Made by a program: the position numbers and the translations under genes. A stretch of 64,000 bases of DNA, from NCBI RefSeq assembly GCF_003096355.1, contig NZ_QEKI01000007.1, positions 119,801-183,800 on the forward strand, in the 5' to 3' direction. How positions within the stretch are numbered: the first letter of the stretch is position 1; every line of letters begins with the position of its first letter. Of this stretch, positions 27,587-36,247 are shown one piece after another. The notes beneath the pieces are model-generated. The model searched no databases and was not told the origin of the DNA. It saw nothing but the letters and a program-made list of their open reading frames with translations. Source of the stretch: Pontibacter virosus. GTDB lineage: Bacteria; Bacteroidota; Bacteroidia; Cytophagales; Hymenobacteraceae.

Positions 27587-28398
27587 GGCAAAAGGGTTTT
27601 GCATACCTGTTCACGCGCCTTTAGCACCGGCTCTGTCGTTCGCTGCAGCGCTTTCCTGATTTCCTGCAGCTGCGCCTCGTCCGGTTTGCCGGTCCACTCG
27701 TCCATGAAGAACTTTTTGAACTCGATGGAGATAACACAGGCGCGGTCGGGGAAGGTATCGTGGATCCAGCGCATAAAATGGCCGCCTTCAAACTTTACGT
27801 TTTCGCGCACATCGAGGTGGCGACCCTGGTAATCGTACGCCTGCAGGCTTTGGGTAAAGGCATCGACTACGGGCGCCCAGAGTTGGCGGTTCATGTTGCC
27901 GGTGCCAAGGTTCACCTCGGGGTTTTCCTGCGGGTCGGCTTCCGGTCCATCTGCGCCATCGCGGCGGTGGTTGTAGGTATGCAGGTCGTACACCACAAAG
28001 CAACCATGACGGTCGGCTATACCTTGCAGCATCTTTTTCACATCGGTATAAAACTGGTCGTAGCGGGCCAGCGACTCCTGCGCCAGTTCTTCTGGTAATT
28101 TGTCTTTCCAGACGGTGAGGCCCCAGGCGTCTTCGGGTTTGCGGTAAATTGCTTTTTCACGCGGACGGTTCAGGTCCATTTCGAAGCGGGAGTTTAAACC
28201 TATTATCTGGTTGTCGGTTATACTTACCCAGCCCGCTGTAAAGGGGTCTTCCTCGCGCAGCCGCTCATCCGAAGAGAGCGAAAAAAGAGAGCTGATGTTG
28301 TCGCGCAAGCGGTGGCCGTCGTGTATGGCAGTGGCTACGAGTGGACTTTGTCCGGTAGTAAGGGTATAAAAGGATTGTGATTGTTTAGAACCAGGCAT
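27583..28398 (-). CDS. N-formylglutamate amidohydrolase family protein
   Basis: 271 residues, first gene of a three-gene reverse operon. Named members release formate from N-formylglutamate in histidine breakdown, but no hut genes are nearby, so another N-acyl amino acid or peptide is likely the substrate. Visible family boxes are HDGHRLRDNI near the N-terminus, LNSRFEMDLNRPRE, VYDLHTYNHRRDG (likely metal-binding His/Asp) and VKFEGGHFMRWIH, then VISIEFKKFFMDEWTG. Its stop overlaps the next ATG by ATGA, indicating translational coupling with the DUF1704 gene. Confidence 0.9.
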   Translation of the reverse strand: MPGSKQSQSFYTLTTGQSPLVATAIHDGHRLRDNISSLFSLSSDERLREEDPFTAGWVSITDNQIIGLNSRFEMDLNRPREKAIYRKPEDAWGLTVWKDKLPEELAQESLARYDQFYTDVKKMLQGIADRHGCFVVYDLHTYNHRRDGADGPEADPQENPEVNLGTGNMNRQLWAPVVDAFTQSLQAYDYQGRHLDVRENVKFEGGHFMRWIHDTFPDRACVISIEFKKFFMDEWTGKPDEAQLQEIRKALQRTTEPVLKAREQVCKTLLP

Positions 28399-28624
28399 AA
28401 AATCTTTTTGGAAACATTTACCCGATATTTATACCTAAGGTTATTTAACAGGCATATTTGTTTAAACCTTGATATTCAGTCACAAACAATTTATAATAAT
28501 AGAGCGAAAGCTTAACCCGAGATAGTTTGTAGATTGATCAGAAATAAATAGATTTAGAAGTCTATAACAAAATATGGTACTATAAAGTATAGCTATATAC
28601 CAATTGTTTTACCATAAACCATAG

Positions 28625-28813
28625 GTGCCTATGCGTCAGTTTTACAAAAATGCGCTATTAGCTATTGCAATCTTTTCGGTGGTGCTGCTGATGCAGAGCC
28701 TGAGAAACGGAGGACTCTTTCTATCAGAATCCTTTGTACTCGGTTTGTGGTATGCCATCGGGTTAAGCGGAGCTCTGCTGGTAGGAAAGGTGATGGTCGC
28801 CTCTACCCGTTAA
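28625..28813 (+). CDS. Small two-helix membrane protein
   Basis: 62 residues with two hydrophobic helices (about 9-23 and 38-58) and a basic N-terminus. No family is recognised. It lies 65 bp upstream of the large rhomboid gene, which has its own promoter between the two. Confidence 0.55.
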   Translation: MPMRQFYKNALLAIAIFSVVLLMQSLRNGGLFLSESFVLGLWYAIGLSGALLVGKVMVASTR

Positions 28814-28824
28814 TATCCCCTGTG

Positions 28825-28855
28825 TTTGCATAATGAGTCCGCGGCCTTATCTTTA
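28825..28855 (+). promoter_or_regulatory. Bacteroidota-type promoter of the large rhomboid gene
   Basis: TTTG (28825-28828), a 19-bp spacer and TATCTTTA (28848-28855, one mismatch to TAnnTTTG). The ATG follows 23 bp later at 28879. Confidence 0.6.
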
Positions 28856-28878
28856 CAGAAAGAGAATAAGGTTTGTAG

Positions 28879-30456
28879 ATGGAAAATGGTTATGCAGCAG
28901 TGGCCTCTGAAAAAGAGGACGAGCAACTGCTGAAAATTTTAGGAGAACATGCAGCATACGAGCCGGAAGCTATACTGGCCGTGATCGCTGAGATTGAAAG
29001 AAGAAACATTCAGGCTCCAAATCTGGAGCAAATAAAGCAGGATACCCTGCAAGCCCTTCAACAACGTGAGCAACAGCTGAATCCTGAACCCACGGGGCCG
29101 ACCTCACTCACAGACAAATTCAAGGATTTCTGGACGTTCTTTGTGCCGCAGCGGCACTACTTTGTCACGCCTATCCTGGTCAATATCAACATTGTCATTT
29201 TCGTGCTGCTGCTACTGGCAGGTGTGCACGTGCTTTCTCCTGAAGGAGAGGACCTGGTGAACGCAGGCGCCAACTTCGGTCCCTATACCCTGACCGGAGA
29301 ACCATGGCGCCTTTTCACGTCCATGTTTCTGCACATCGGCATCATTCACCTGCTGGTGAACATGTATGCACTGGCCAGCATAGGCGGTGCGCTGGAGCCG
29401 CTGGTGGGTCGCAAGCAGTTTGTCACGGCCTATGTGCTCTGCGGACTGGCGGGCAGTCTGGCGAGCCTGTGGTGGGACCAGCAGCGCATCAGCGCGGGTG
29501 CCTCCGGGGCTATTTTTGGCATGTTCGGCATGTTCATGACCATGGTGCTGCTGGAGCGGCGGATGACCTGGGCCGAGAAAAAAGGCATGGTATACAACAT
29601 GCTCGGCGTTATTGCGCTGAACCTGGTCTTTGGTCTCAAAGGAGGTATAGACAACGCCGCCCACACAGGTGGTTTGGTGCTGGGTATAGCCTACGGCGCC
29701 GTGCTGATGCTGCGCTCGGGCAGATACTTCACGCAAGACTATAATCTGCGCGGAAGCATTGTGACAGCGGCACTGTTGCTAGGTGCTTTTGTAGGCCTAT
29801 ACCTGCAGATACCGACCGAGAATGCCAAATACCTGACTATGCTGGACCGCTTTGGCGAGCGGGAAACAAAAGCAATGGATGTGATGAAGGAAATGGAGTT
29901 GGATGCCACTCTGATCAATGGGGGAAAGTACCTGCCAGGACTGGAGCAGGGTATAGCTTTGTGGGACGAGAGCATCCAAGAACTGACGGCGCTGCAGGAA
30001 CTGCCCGGCCTGGGCGAGCAGCAGGCAAAAGAGGTAGAGATCTTGCTGAACTACACGCAACTGCGCAAGACATCTTATACCATGATGCGCGACGATATCC
30101 AAAAGAACCAGCCCTGGATGCACAAGCAGCAGCAACGGGTGTTGTTGGCCATCGGCACCTTTGTGAAGGATCTAAACGATCTGAGAGAAGGCAAGCCCAC
30201 TACGGCACACGAAAACCTGAACGAGATGCCACTGCCAGAAGCGCTGGAGGAAGCGACAGGCCTTAAACTGGAGACAAAACCACTTATCGTGCTCGACGGA
30301 GAGGCACTGGAAGGTATAGCACCTGATGAAATAGAGGATTATGTAGCCTCAGAAGAAATAGAAGAGGTTTCTGTGCTGAAGGGCGAGGAAGCCATAGCCA
30401 AATATGGCGAAAAGGCCCAGAACGGGGTGATTGAAATAATTTCAAAACAGAAATAA
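28879..30456 (+). CDS. Rhomboid-family protease with TonB-plug-like C-terminal tail
   Basis: 525 residues. An N-terminal cytoplasmic segment (1-~95) precedes the rhomboid core: HIGIIHLLVNMYAL, catalytic S209 in GASGA and catalytic H262 in AAHTGG. After the membrane domain (to about 315) comes a soluble region, and the last ~60 residues read like the plug segment of SusC/TonB-dependent receptors: PLIVLDGEAL, then EIEEVSVLKGEEAIAKYGEK, then NGVIEI and a basic end. The same short module ends some Bacteroidota M56 peptidases. The intramembrane protease activity is well supported; the tail's role is unknown. Confidence 0.92.
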   Translation: MENGYAAVASEKEDEQLLKILGEHAAYEPEAILAVIAEIERRNIQAPNLEQIKQDTLQALQQREQQLNPEPTGPTSLTDKFKDFWTFFVPQRHYFVTPILVNINIVIFVLLLLAGVHVLSPEGEDLVNAGANFGPYTLTGEPWRLFTSMFLHIGIIHLLVNMYALASIGGALEPLVGRKQFVTAYVLCGLAGSLASLWWDQQRISAGASGAIFGMFGMFMTMVLLERRMTWAEKKGMVYNMLGVIALNLVFGLKGGIDNAAHTGGLVLGIAYGAVLMLRSGRYFTQDYNLRGSIVTAALLLGAFVGLYLQIPTENAKYLTMLDRFGERETKAMDVMKEMELDATLINGGKYLPGLEQGIALWDESIQELTALQELPGLGEQQAKEVEILLNYTQLRKTSYTMMRDDIQKNQPWMHKQQQRVLLAIGTFVKDLNDLREGKPTTAHENLNEMPLPEALEEATGLKLETKPLIVLDGEALEGIAPDEIEDYVASEEIEEVSVLKGEEAIAKYGEKAQNGVIEIISKQK

Positions 30457-30963
30457 ACTGCTATAATAGCGCGACTTTCGATTCAGCTTGATGTGCTAAC
30501 CAATTATCGGTAGCGACCTATAACTTAGGTATGCTACCGATGCCGTTAGTTTAAGCAAATGCTCTTCGGGATATCCATGTCCCGAAGTATACTGCTGGGG
30601 ATGTCCACATCCCCGTGCGCCAGCACATGCGGCTCTCCAGACCCGCAATAGTTGGAATTCGGATTGATAAATCCGAATCAGCTCTGCAATTCATCCTTTT
30701 CTAAATTCTTGAGTCAGCGATAAGGGGCATAATGCTTCCTGTTTATCATTGCTGCACCTTCACGGCAAACATCTCTCGGGCAACAGCCTATACCTTGCAA
30801 TTCCTTTTGCAGAGGAGTATCAAATAGTATCATTTTTTTCTGAGCTCCAAGCAACCTTTGAGGAATCATTGCATCTATTAGGTAGTGAAAAGCTTCAGAA
30901 AAAGGTATAGCCTGCTGCTAAGCGACGCACGCTTAACCAGAAACCATCAAACAAAATAAACCT
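30457..30963. other. Intergenic region with a cluster of small hairpins
   Basis: No open gene is seen. The left half (30506-30679) holds five consecutive palindromes, listed separately. The right half (30690-30960) is AT-richer, with one GGTATA and a G-poor stretch just before the DUF2807 gene. Confidence 0.6.
30506..30679. repeat. Five consecutive short palindromes (REP-like cluster)
   Basis: Stems in order are 30506-30514 with 30533-30541 (9 bp); 30565-30571 with 30580-30586; GGGGATGTCCACATCCCC at 30597-30614; 30630-30637 with 30640-30647 (one mismatch); and 30655-30663 with 30668-30676 (9 bp). The second, third and fourth all share TCCA at the centre. This looks like a REP/BIME-type extragenic element, possibly the relic of a mobile repeat. 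Confidence 0.55.
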
Positions 30964-31070
30964 ATGAGCACCATCAACATTTACAAAGCATTTGCCCAAT
31001 AGCCTTTCTGCTGACAAACCTGACAGCCACGGCGCAAGAACGCCGCAACCTGAAAGGCGAGGGGGAGCCT
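30964..31070 (+). other. Frameshifted signal-peptide region of the DUF2807 gene
   Basis: The ATG at 30964 starts MSTINIYKAF and then hits a stop at 31000. In the frame of the downstream domain the same stretch reads PIAFLLTNLTATAQ, the hydrophobic core and cleavage site of a signal peptide. Adding one base near 30991 joins them into an ordinary secretion signal. A one-base deletion, or a sequencing error in the TTTGCCC run, is the simplest explanation. Confidence 0.7.
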
Positions 31071-31685
31071 GTGTCACAAAACAGAACAGTATCCGGCTTT
31101 AAAGGAGTCGATGTAAGCGGCGGCTTTTCAGTGGAAGTAACGCAGAGCGGCAAAGAGGGCGTAAGGATTGAAGCGCAGGAGAACCTGCTCAACAGCATCC
31201 AAACAGAAGTTAAAAATGGGGTGCTCCACATTTATACCTCTGACAATATCAGCACCAACAAAGGCCTTAAGGCTTATATATCAGTTAAGGAACTGAATAT
31301 GATTGATATAAGCGGCGGCGTGAAAGTGACAGGCAACTCTACTTTTAAGGCCGATGCTTTTAAAATGGATCTGAGCGGTGGCTCCAAAGTAACGCTGGCT
31401 CTAAACACCAAAAAGCTGACAGCCAACATGAGCGGCGCCAGTAAGGTAATGCTGAGCGGCCGTGCCGACGAAATGCGCATGGATATGTCAGGGGCCTCCA
31501 AAGTAGAAGCGCTAGAGCTAGAGGCAAAGAAGGTGCACGTAGAAGCAAGCGGTGCCAGCAATGTGAAAGTATTTGCCAAAAACGAGTTGAACGTGAATGC
31601 TTCGGGTGCTACTAAAGTCACTTACAAAGGCGACCCAAGCGTATCGTCTAACGTATCGGCCGCAGCCAAAATTTCTAAAATGTAA
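31071..31685 (+). CDS. DUF2807 (head GIN) beta-helix protein, signal peptide disrupted
   Basis: 204 codons remain open from the GTG at 31071; the intact gene probably began at 30964. The protein is a right-handed repeat of short strands typical of DUF2807, with recurring SGGxKV/SGASKV turns (DISGGVKVTGN, LSGGSKVTLA, MSGASKVMLSG, ASGASNVKVF). Family members are exported envelope proteins, function unknown. As it stands the product would lack its signal peptide and stay in the cytoplasm, so the gene is either nonfunctional or affected by a base-calling error. Confidence 0.8.
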   Translation: MSQNRTVSGFKGVDVSGGFSVEVTQSGKEGVRIEAQENLLNSIQTEVKNGVLHIYTSDNISTNKGLKAYISVKELNMIDISGGVKVTGNSTFKADAFKMDLSGGSKVTLALNTKKLTANMSGASKVMLSGRADEMRMDMSGASKVEALELEAKKVHVEASGASNVKVFAKNELNVNASGATKVTYKGDPSVSSNVSAAAKISKM

Positions 31686-31709
31686 GAGAATACATCGCAT
31701 ATAAAACGG

Positions 31710-31738
31710 AAAAGGGCAGCCCGCTGGGTTGCCCTTTT
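31710..31738. terminator. Bidirectional terminator between DUF2807 and M28 genes
   Basis: A 13-bp stem (31710-31722 with 31726-31738, one G-T pair), 3-nt loop, with A-run left and T-run right, between convergent genes. Confidence 0.85.
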
Positions 31739-31761
31739 CTTATGCCATCAATGTTTAAAAT

Positions 31762-33141
31762 CTATTGGCGCACCGGCACCGGCAGTACCGGCAGACTGGT
31801 ATGGCCAAGTTCGTCAGCGGACTGCACGGCAAAGAAGTAATTGTCTTTGGAGTAAGGCAGCGTCACCTTCGTGTCTTTCACAAAGAACTTCTTGTCCCAG
31901 GTCTGGCTGCTGGTTTCGCGCATCAGGATATAATAGCCGGCTGGTTTTTTGCCTTTTGTGGGGGCGTCCCATTTCAAGTCCGTTTTGTTGGTGAGGTTGG
32001 CGGTGAGCACACCCACTTTTTCGGGCGTTTGCGGTGCCCGGCCCAGGTTTGCCATGGTGGCCAGGTTCACAGCTGTATTTTTGCGCAGGTACTCGAAGTC
32101 CATAAACTCTGTCAGGTCGCCGTACTGCTTGCCGTTCTCTTTGCGCACGTCCTGGTGCTGGTGATCGAAGTCCTCGTTCATCTCGCTCATGCGCACAGCG
32201 GCATAGCCCTGCTGGTTAAATGGCGTATGGTCGCCGCCACGCAGAAAGCGATCCGGGCGGTAGCCGAGCACTACCTCGATCTGGTCTACGTACGCCTCAC
32301 CGGTCATTTTCATGTAGCGGGCCAGGTTGCGGCTTGGGCCGTCGTTCTCTGAGCCCAGCGTGCGGCGCAGGCGGGCCTGCTCTTCCGTTTCGTTGGAAGG
32401 AGTGGCCTCACTGAACACACGCACGCGGGTGTTGTCGTGAATGCCCATTTCAGCGGAGTAGGAGTTGCCCACGATGTCGTTGTTGAGCACGGCCACCAGG
32501 TTCCAGCCCTCTTTCTTAACACGTTCCGCCATGTGGCGGGAACCGTACAAGCCCTGCTCTTCGCCCTGAAAAGCAACAAACACGAGTGTTGCCGGAAACT
32601 GGCGCGAAGCCATCACGCGGGCCATTTCCATCACTATAGCCACTCCGGAGGCATCGTCGTTGGCACCGGGGGCTTTGCTTTTGGCGTCCATCACGTCGGT
32701 GGCGCGGGAGTCGAGGTGACCGGCTACAATGATCACGCGGTCATCGTTCGGGTCAGCGCCTTTGAGGGTAGCGACCACGTTGGCCATCTCCACGTCCTGT
32801 GGTATACGGCGGCCATCGCCCTTCACAATATAGCGGTCCATGTCCACCGTCATACGACCGTTGGAGGCTTTGGCGTATTTCTCAAACTCCGATTTTACCC
32901 ACTCGCGGGCGGCGCCTATACCTCTTTTCTTGTCAGTGGTGGAGCTCAGGGAGTGGCGGGTTTCAAAGGAAACCATTTTCTCAACAAGCGTCCGCAGGTT
33001 GTCTGCTGACACTTCGCCTACCATTTTCTGAATCTCTTCGTCTTGTGCGGCTTGGGCCTGTACGGCCACGGTTTGGCTCAGGTATAGCCCTGCCAGCATG
33101 CAAAGCGCCAGCAGTCGGGTGAACTTCGTTTTGTGGGTCAT
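31762..33141 (-). CDS. Secreted M28-family zinc aminopeptidase
   Basis: 459 residues with a signal peptide (hydrophobic core about 9-24, cleavage near AVQAQ). The M28 di-zinc site is complete: His/Asp in AGHLDSR, the bridging Asp in GANDDASG, catalytic Glu and ligand in FQGEEQGLYGS, Asp in LNNDIVG and His in RGGDHTPF. The C-terminal ~90 residues form a fibronectin-III-like domain (KTDLKWDAP, GYYILMRETSS, YFFAVQSADELG). It probably acts in the periplasm or outside the cell on peptides. Transcribed alone. Confidence 0.94.
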   Translation of the reverse strand: MTHKTKFTRLLALCMLAGLYLSQTVAVQAQAAQDEEIQKMVGEVSADNLRTLVEKMVSFETRHSLSSTTDKKRGIGAAREWVKSEFEKYAKASNGRMTVDMDRYIVKGDGRRIPQDVEMANVVATLKGADPNDDRVIIVAGHLDSRATDVMDAKSKAPGANDDASGVAIVMEMARVMASRQFPATLVFVAFQGEEQGLYGSRHMAERVKKEGWNLVAVLNNDIVGNSYSAEMGIHDNTRVRVFSEATPSNETEEQARLRRTLGSENDGPSRNLARYMKMTGEAYVDQIEVVLGYRPDRFLRGGDHTPFNQQGYAAVRMSEMNEDFDHQHQDVRKENGKQYGDLTEFMDFEYLRKNTAVNLATMANLGRAPQTPEKVGVLTANLTNKTDLKWDAPTKGKKPAGYYILMRETSSQTWDKKFFVKDTKVTLPYSKDNYFFAVQSADELGHTSLPVLPVPVRQ

Positions 33142-33326
33142 TGGTGTTAGGTGAGGTCAGTTAAGTGCTTAATTGTTTAGAGTTAATGCTAAACTGGTTC
33201 GATTAGATTTAGTTTTTAAATATAAGCAGCTTCGGGGAAGAACGAAAAGAAAGGCTGTGCCAAAGCGCAAGCAATAGCAGGTATAGCAGAAGAATCCAAT
33301 CGGAGATATAAATCACCCAAGCTGGC

Positions 33327-33887
33327 CTACTGTTTGAAAGCAAGCTGGCAGCGCTCGCCCGCAAGTTTATAGAGTTCAGCTTCGACGGCAATACCATGCT
33401 TGGCCTCAGCAAACTCTGACTGGTAGCGCTGGGCCAGCTCACGCCGCTTAATCGCCTCCAAAAACCGCCGCGCATCATCCTGGTTCTCCAGTATCAGGCC
33501 CGGCACCTGCGTGGGCTTGTCGTCGTCGCCTTTGGCCACCATGGTAAAGTATGAAGTGTTTGTGTGCTTAACCATGCCTGTTTTTACGTTTTCGGCAATC
33601 ACCTTTATACCTACCATCAGCGACGTATTGCCCACATAGTTCACCGAAGCCAGCAGCGAAACCAGTTCGCCCACTTCCACGGGCTGCAGGAAGTGCACGC
33701 CATCCACTGTTACGGTCACGCAGTAGTTACCGGCATGTTTGGCAGAGCAGGCATAAGCCACTTTGTCCATGAGCGAGAGCAGAATGCCACCATGTATCTT
33801 GCCACCGAAGTTGGCATAGCTCGGAATCATAAGCTCGGTAAGAGTGGTGCGTGAATACGAAACAGGTCGGAATGCAGGTATAGCCAT
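33327..33887 (-). CDS. Acyl-CoA thioesterase (hotdog fold, YciA-like)
   Basis: Hydrolyses acyl-CoA thioesters in the cytoplasm. The protein has 186 residues from the ATG at 33887; an upstream in-frame ATG at 33926 would add a tail lacking family similarity. The hotdog signature is clear: NFGGKIHGGILLSLMDKVAYACS, carrying the catalytic Asp in LMDK and the HGG turn, followed by VTVDGVHFLQPVEVGELV and the second-strand VGIKVIAENVKTG. The C-terminal ~50 residues form a charged helical extension. The substrate chain length is unknown. Confidence 0.9.
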   Translation of the reverse strand: MAIPAFRPVSYSRTTLTELMIPSYANFGGKIHGGILLSLMDKVAYACSAKHAGNYCVTVTVDGVHFLQPVEVGELVSLLASVNYVGNTSLMVGIKVIAENVKTGMVKHTNTSYFTMVAKGDDDKPTQVPGLILENQDDARRFLEAIKRRELAQRYQSEFAEAKHGIAVEAELYKLAGERCQLAFKQ

Positions 33888-33942
33888 GCGTGTACAGAAA
33901 ATGTTTTGGCAAGGTATACGGGGCAAGTAGAGGAGGGGTATG

Positions 33943-34605
33943 CTACTCCTGCAAATAAGGAGCTACTTCGGAAAGTTTAAAAGAAACAGAAGCACCGTCT
34001 ATCGAAAGACAAGCCTCAGGCAAGCCAAGTGAGGCATGAAAAATGAGCTGATCATCCTCAAAGCCTATATTCAGATCCTCATACCCGAATTCAGGTATAG
34101 ACTCAGCCATCGTAAAACAGTCACTGAAGTCAGGGTCGCTTAGGAAGAGGTGGTACTCTGCCAGTATCCGTTGGTTGACCTGCCGGAGCAAGTCATTTCG
34201 TTTTTCGTTGAACAAGGAGGCGTTGCTTATCGGCACATACGCATCGTTTTCCAACTTATATAGGGTGTGTTCCCAGCTGTAGCGGCCTTTATAGTCGGGC
34301 ATGCCCGTGGCCACCGATTTATAGCTGTTATAAGTGCAAGTTCTGACAATGATCGGATCTTCAGAGCCAGGATTGTCCTCGTCTTTTTCCTCGCACACAA
34401 TGGCTGTGCGCTCAGTTGCTGTTTGTTGCTCGTATTGGATTTCAGCTTCAGAGGCAGCTATAGCAGAGGATGTGTCCTTGATCGTTTCTTCTGCTGACTC
34501 GATCGTAATGCCGTTGGCTTCTGTCAGGCCCCGTTTACTTTGCTCACAGCCCAAACTCATGCTCAAGAATAGCACCGACGGGATTAAAAACGCAAGATTT
34601 CTCAT
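33943..34605 (-). CDS. Lipoprotein of unknown function
   Basis: 220 residues with a type II signal peptide and lipobox SLGC (C20). A long acidic Ser/Thr/Glu-rich linker (about 25-70) precedes a folded C-terminal domain containing an even number of cysteines that might pair (around VCEEK, RTCTYN, SDCFTM, EACLS). No family is recognised. It lies 30 bp downstream of the DUF721 gene on the same strand, so it may be the last gene of the recF unit. Confidence 0.7.
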   Translation of the reverse strand: MRNLAFLIPSVLFLSMSLGCEQSKRGLTEANGITIESAEETIKDTSSAIAASEAEIQYEQQTATERTAIVCEEKDEDNPGSEDPIIVRTCTYNSYKSVATGMPDYKGRYSWEHTLYKLENDAYVPISNASLFNEKRNDLLRQVNQRILAEYHLFLSDPDFSDCFTMAESIPEFGYEDLNIGFEDDQLIFHASLGLPEACLSIDGASVSFKLSEVAPYLQE

Positions 34606-34635
34606 AAAAGGGAAGCAGCCAATCAGGTATAGGGC

Positions 34636-34959
34636 CTACAAAAATACTACTTCTTTCACCACTTCGTCACCCATGGCGCGGTTGAGAAGCTCTACCACTT
34701 TGCTTTTCGACATGTTGAGCTCGTGCTTGAGTGGTGCGGAGGTGAGGCGCACAAACAGTTTCTGATCCCGGAAGTATAGCTCCTTCGTTTTCATGGCGAT
34801 GGGCTTGCCCATGATTTCCTCCCAACGCTGCACCAGGTCCACCTCATTGAGCTTGCCCTGCAGCCGGTAGGCTTTCAGCAACCCTTTGATGCTGTCGCCG
34901 ATGGTCTGCACGTCAGCCTTTCGCTTCGCAATCTCCTCTTTCTTCTTGTAGTAGCGCAC
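34636..34959 (-). CDS. DUF721 (DciA-like) protein
   Basis: 107 residues, start GTG. DUF721 proteins include DciA, the widespread bacterial loader or partner of the replicative helicase DnaB. Typical elements are the IGDSIKGLLKAYRLQGKL N-terminal helix, the VDLVQRWEEIMGKPIA box, LYFRDQKLFVRLTSAPLKHEL and a final LLNRAMGDEVVKEVVFL. It sits 51 bp downstream of recF in the same direction, a common Bacteroidota arrangement linking it to DNA replication and repair. Confidence 0.88.
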   Translation of the reverse strand: MRYYKKKEEIAKRKADVQTIGDSIKGLLKAYRLQGKLNEVDLVQRWEEIMGKPIAMKTKELYFRDQKLFVRLTSAPLKHELNMSKSKVVELLNRAMGDEVVKEVVFL

Positions 34960-35009
34960 AGGGTGGTTAGTTTTTGAATGAGTGGTTGAGTGGAACTTGA
35001 AGGTGCAAA

Positions 35010-36116
35010 TTAAGCAATTACTTTCACCGCTCCCTCTTTCACCTCAAATCTACGGATCTGCTCGGATAGTCCAGAGAGTATTTTATCCGTTCTCTCCAGG
35101 TGGGTGTCAGTCAAAAAAATCTGGCCGAAGGTATGGGCGGCGACCATTTGCATGAGCTTGGTGATGCGCTTCTCGTCGAGACGGTCGAATATGTCGTCGA
35201 GGAGGAGGAGGGGCTTGTGGCGCTGGCGCTCGTCCATGACCTCGAAGTGCGCCAGCTTCAGGGCAATCACATAACTCTTCTGCTGTCCCTGTGAGCCGAA
35301 GTTCTTCACGGGATTGCCGTCCATCAGGAACACGAAATCGTCTTTATGCGTGCCCACTGTGGTACGCTGCAGGGCGCGGTCCTTCTGCTCAGCCAGTTCC
35401 AATAGTTGGGCAAAGTTAGCGCCGGGCAGTTGGCTTTTGTAGGTGAGCGTTACAGTCTCGTGGCTGTCGGAGATGTGGCGGTAGTGCTTTTGGAATACCG
35501 GCTCAAAGCTCTCCAGAAAGGCCAGACGCTCCTGCGCTAATTGCTCGCCTAGCGGCACCAACTGCTCGTTGAGGATATGCAGGTAGTCGCGGTCGTAGTA
35601 GCGGCGCTCGGCAAACTGCTTGAGCAAAGAGTTGCGCTGCTTGAGGATGTAGTTGTACTGGATCAGCTGCTCCAGGTAGGTATGGTTGAGCTGCGAGATC
35701 AGGCTGTCGAAGTACTTGCGGCGCTCCTCGCTGCCCTCCCGGATCAAATCGGTATCGTAAGGCGAGATCAGCACCACCGGGAAACGGCCGATGTGGTCGC
35801 TCATCTTCTCATAAGCCACTTTGTTGTGCACCACCGACTTCTTCTGGCCCTGCTTCAGACTGCAGGTCACAGTGTGTTTCTCTTCCTCTATTTTAAAGCG
35901 CCCTTTCACCATAAAATACTCTTCGCCTTGCTTGATGTTGAGGGCATCGGAGCTGTTGAAGGCGCTGCGCGTCATGGAGAGGTAATGGATGGCATCGAGC
36001 AGGTTGGTCTTGCCGCTGCCGTTGTCGCCGATAAAGCAATTGATGTGCGGCGAGAAACTAATGTTAGCGTCGTCGTAGTTCTTGAAAAACAGCAGACTTA
36101 GATTTTCGAGGAGCAT
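35010..36116 (-). CDS. recF: DNA replication/repair protein RecF
   Basis: 368-residue SMC-like ATPase that recognises gapped DNA and helps load RecA through RecFOR. Walker A is GDNGSGKTN near residue 31, the signature motif region is NFGSQGQQKSYVIAL, and Walker B is LLLLDDIFDRLDE. A coiled, helical middle follows the family layout. It is first in a reverse unit with the DUF721 gene and divergent from pdhA. Confidence 0.96.
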   Translation of the reverse strand: MLLENLSLLFFKNYDDANISFSPHINCFIGDNGSGKTNLLDAIHYLSMTRSAFNSSDALNIKQGEEYFMVKGRFKIEEEKHTVTCSLKQGQKKSVVHNKVAYEKMSDHIGRFPVVLISPYDTDLIREGSEERRKYFDSLISQLNHTYLEQLIQYNYILKQRNSLLKQFAERRYYDRDYLHILNEQLVPLGEQLAQERLAFLESFEPVFQKHYRHISDSHETVTLTYKSQLPGANFAQLLELAEQKDRALQRTTVGTHKDDFVFLMDGNPVKNFGSQGQQKSYVIALKLAHFEVMDERQRHKPLLLLDDIFDRLDEKRITKLMQMVAAHTFGQIFLTDTHLERTDKILSGLSEQIRRFEVKEGAVKVIA

Positions 36117-36247
36117 TAGTTTCTTCTTTGATTTCTTTTTCCTTAATTTCGCATGCTAAAACCCGACAGTAAGCTGATTTGCCGCTAATTGAGGTCGAAT
36201 CTCGCTAAAAAAGCTGTACGGACAACAATAACGATACACAAATACCC

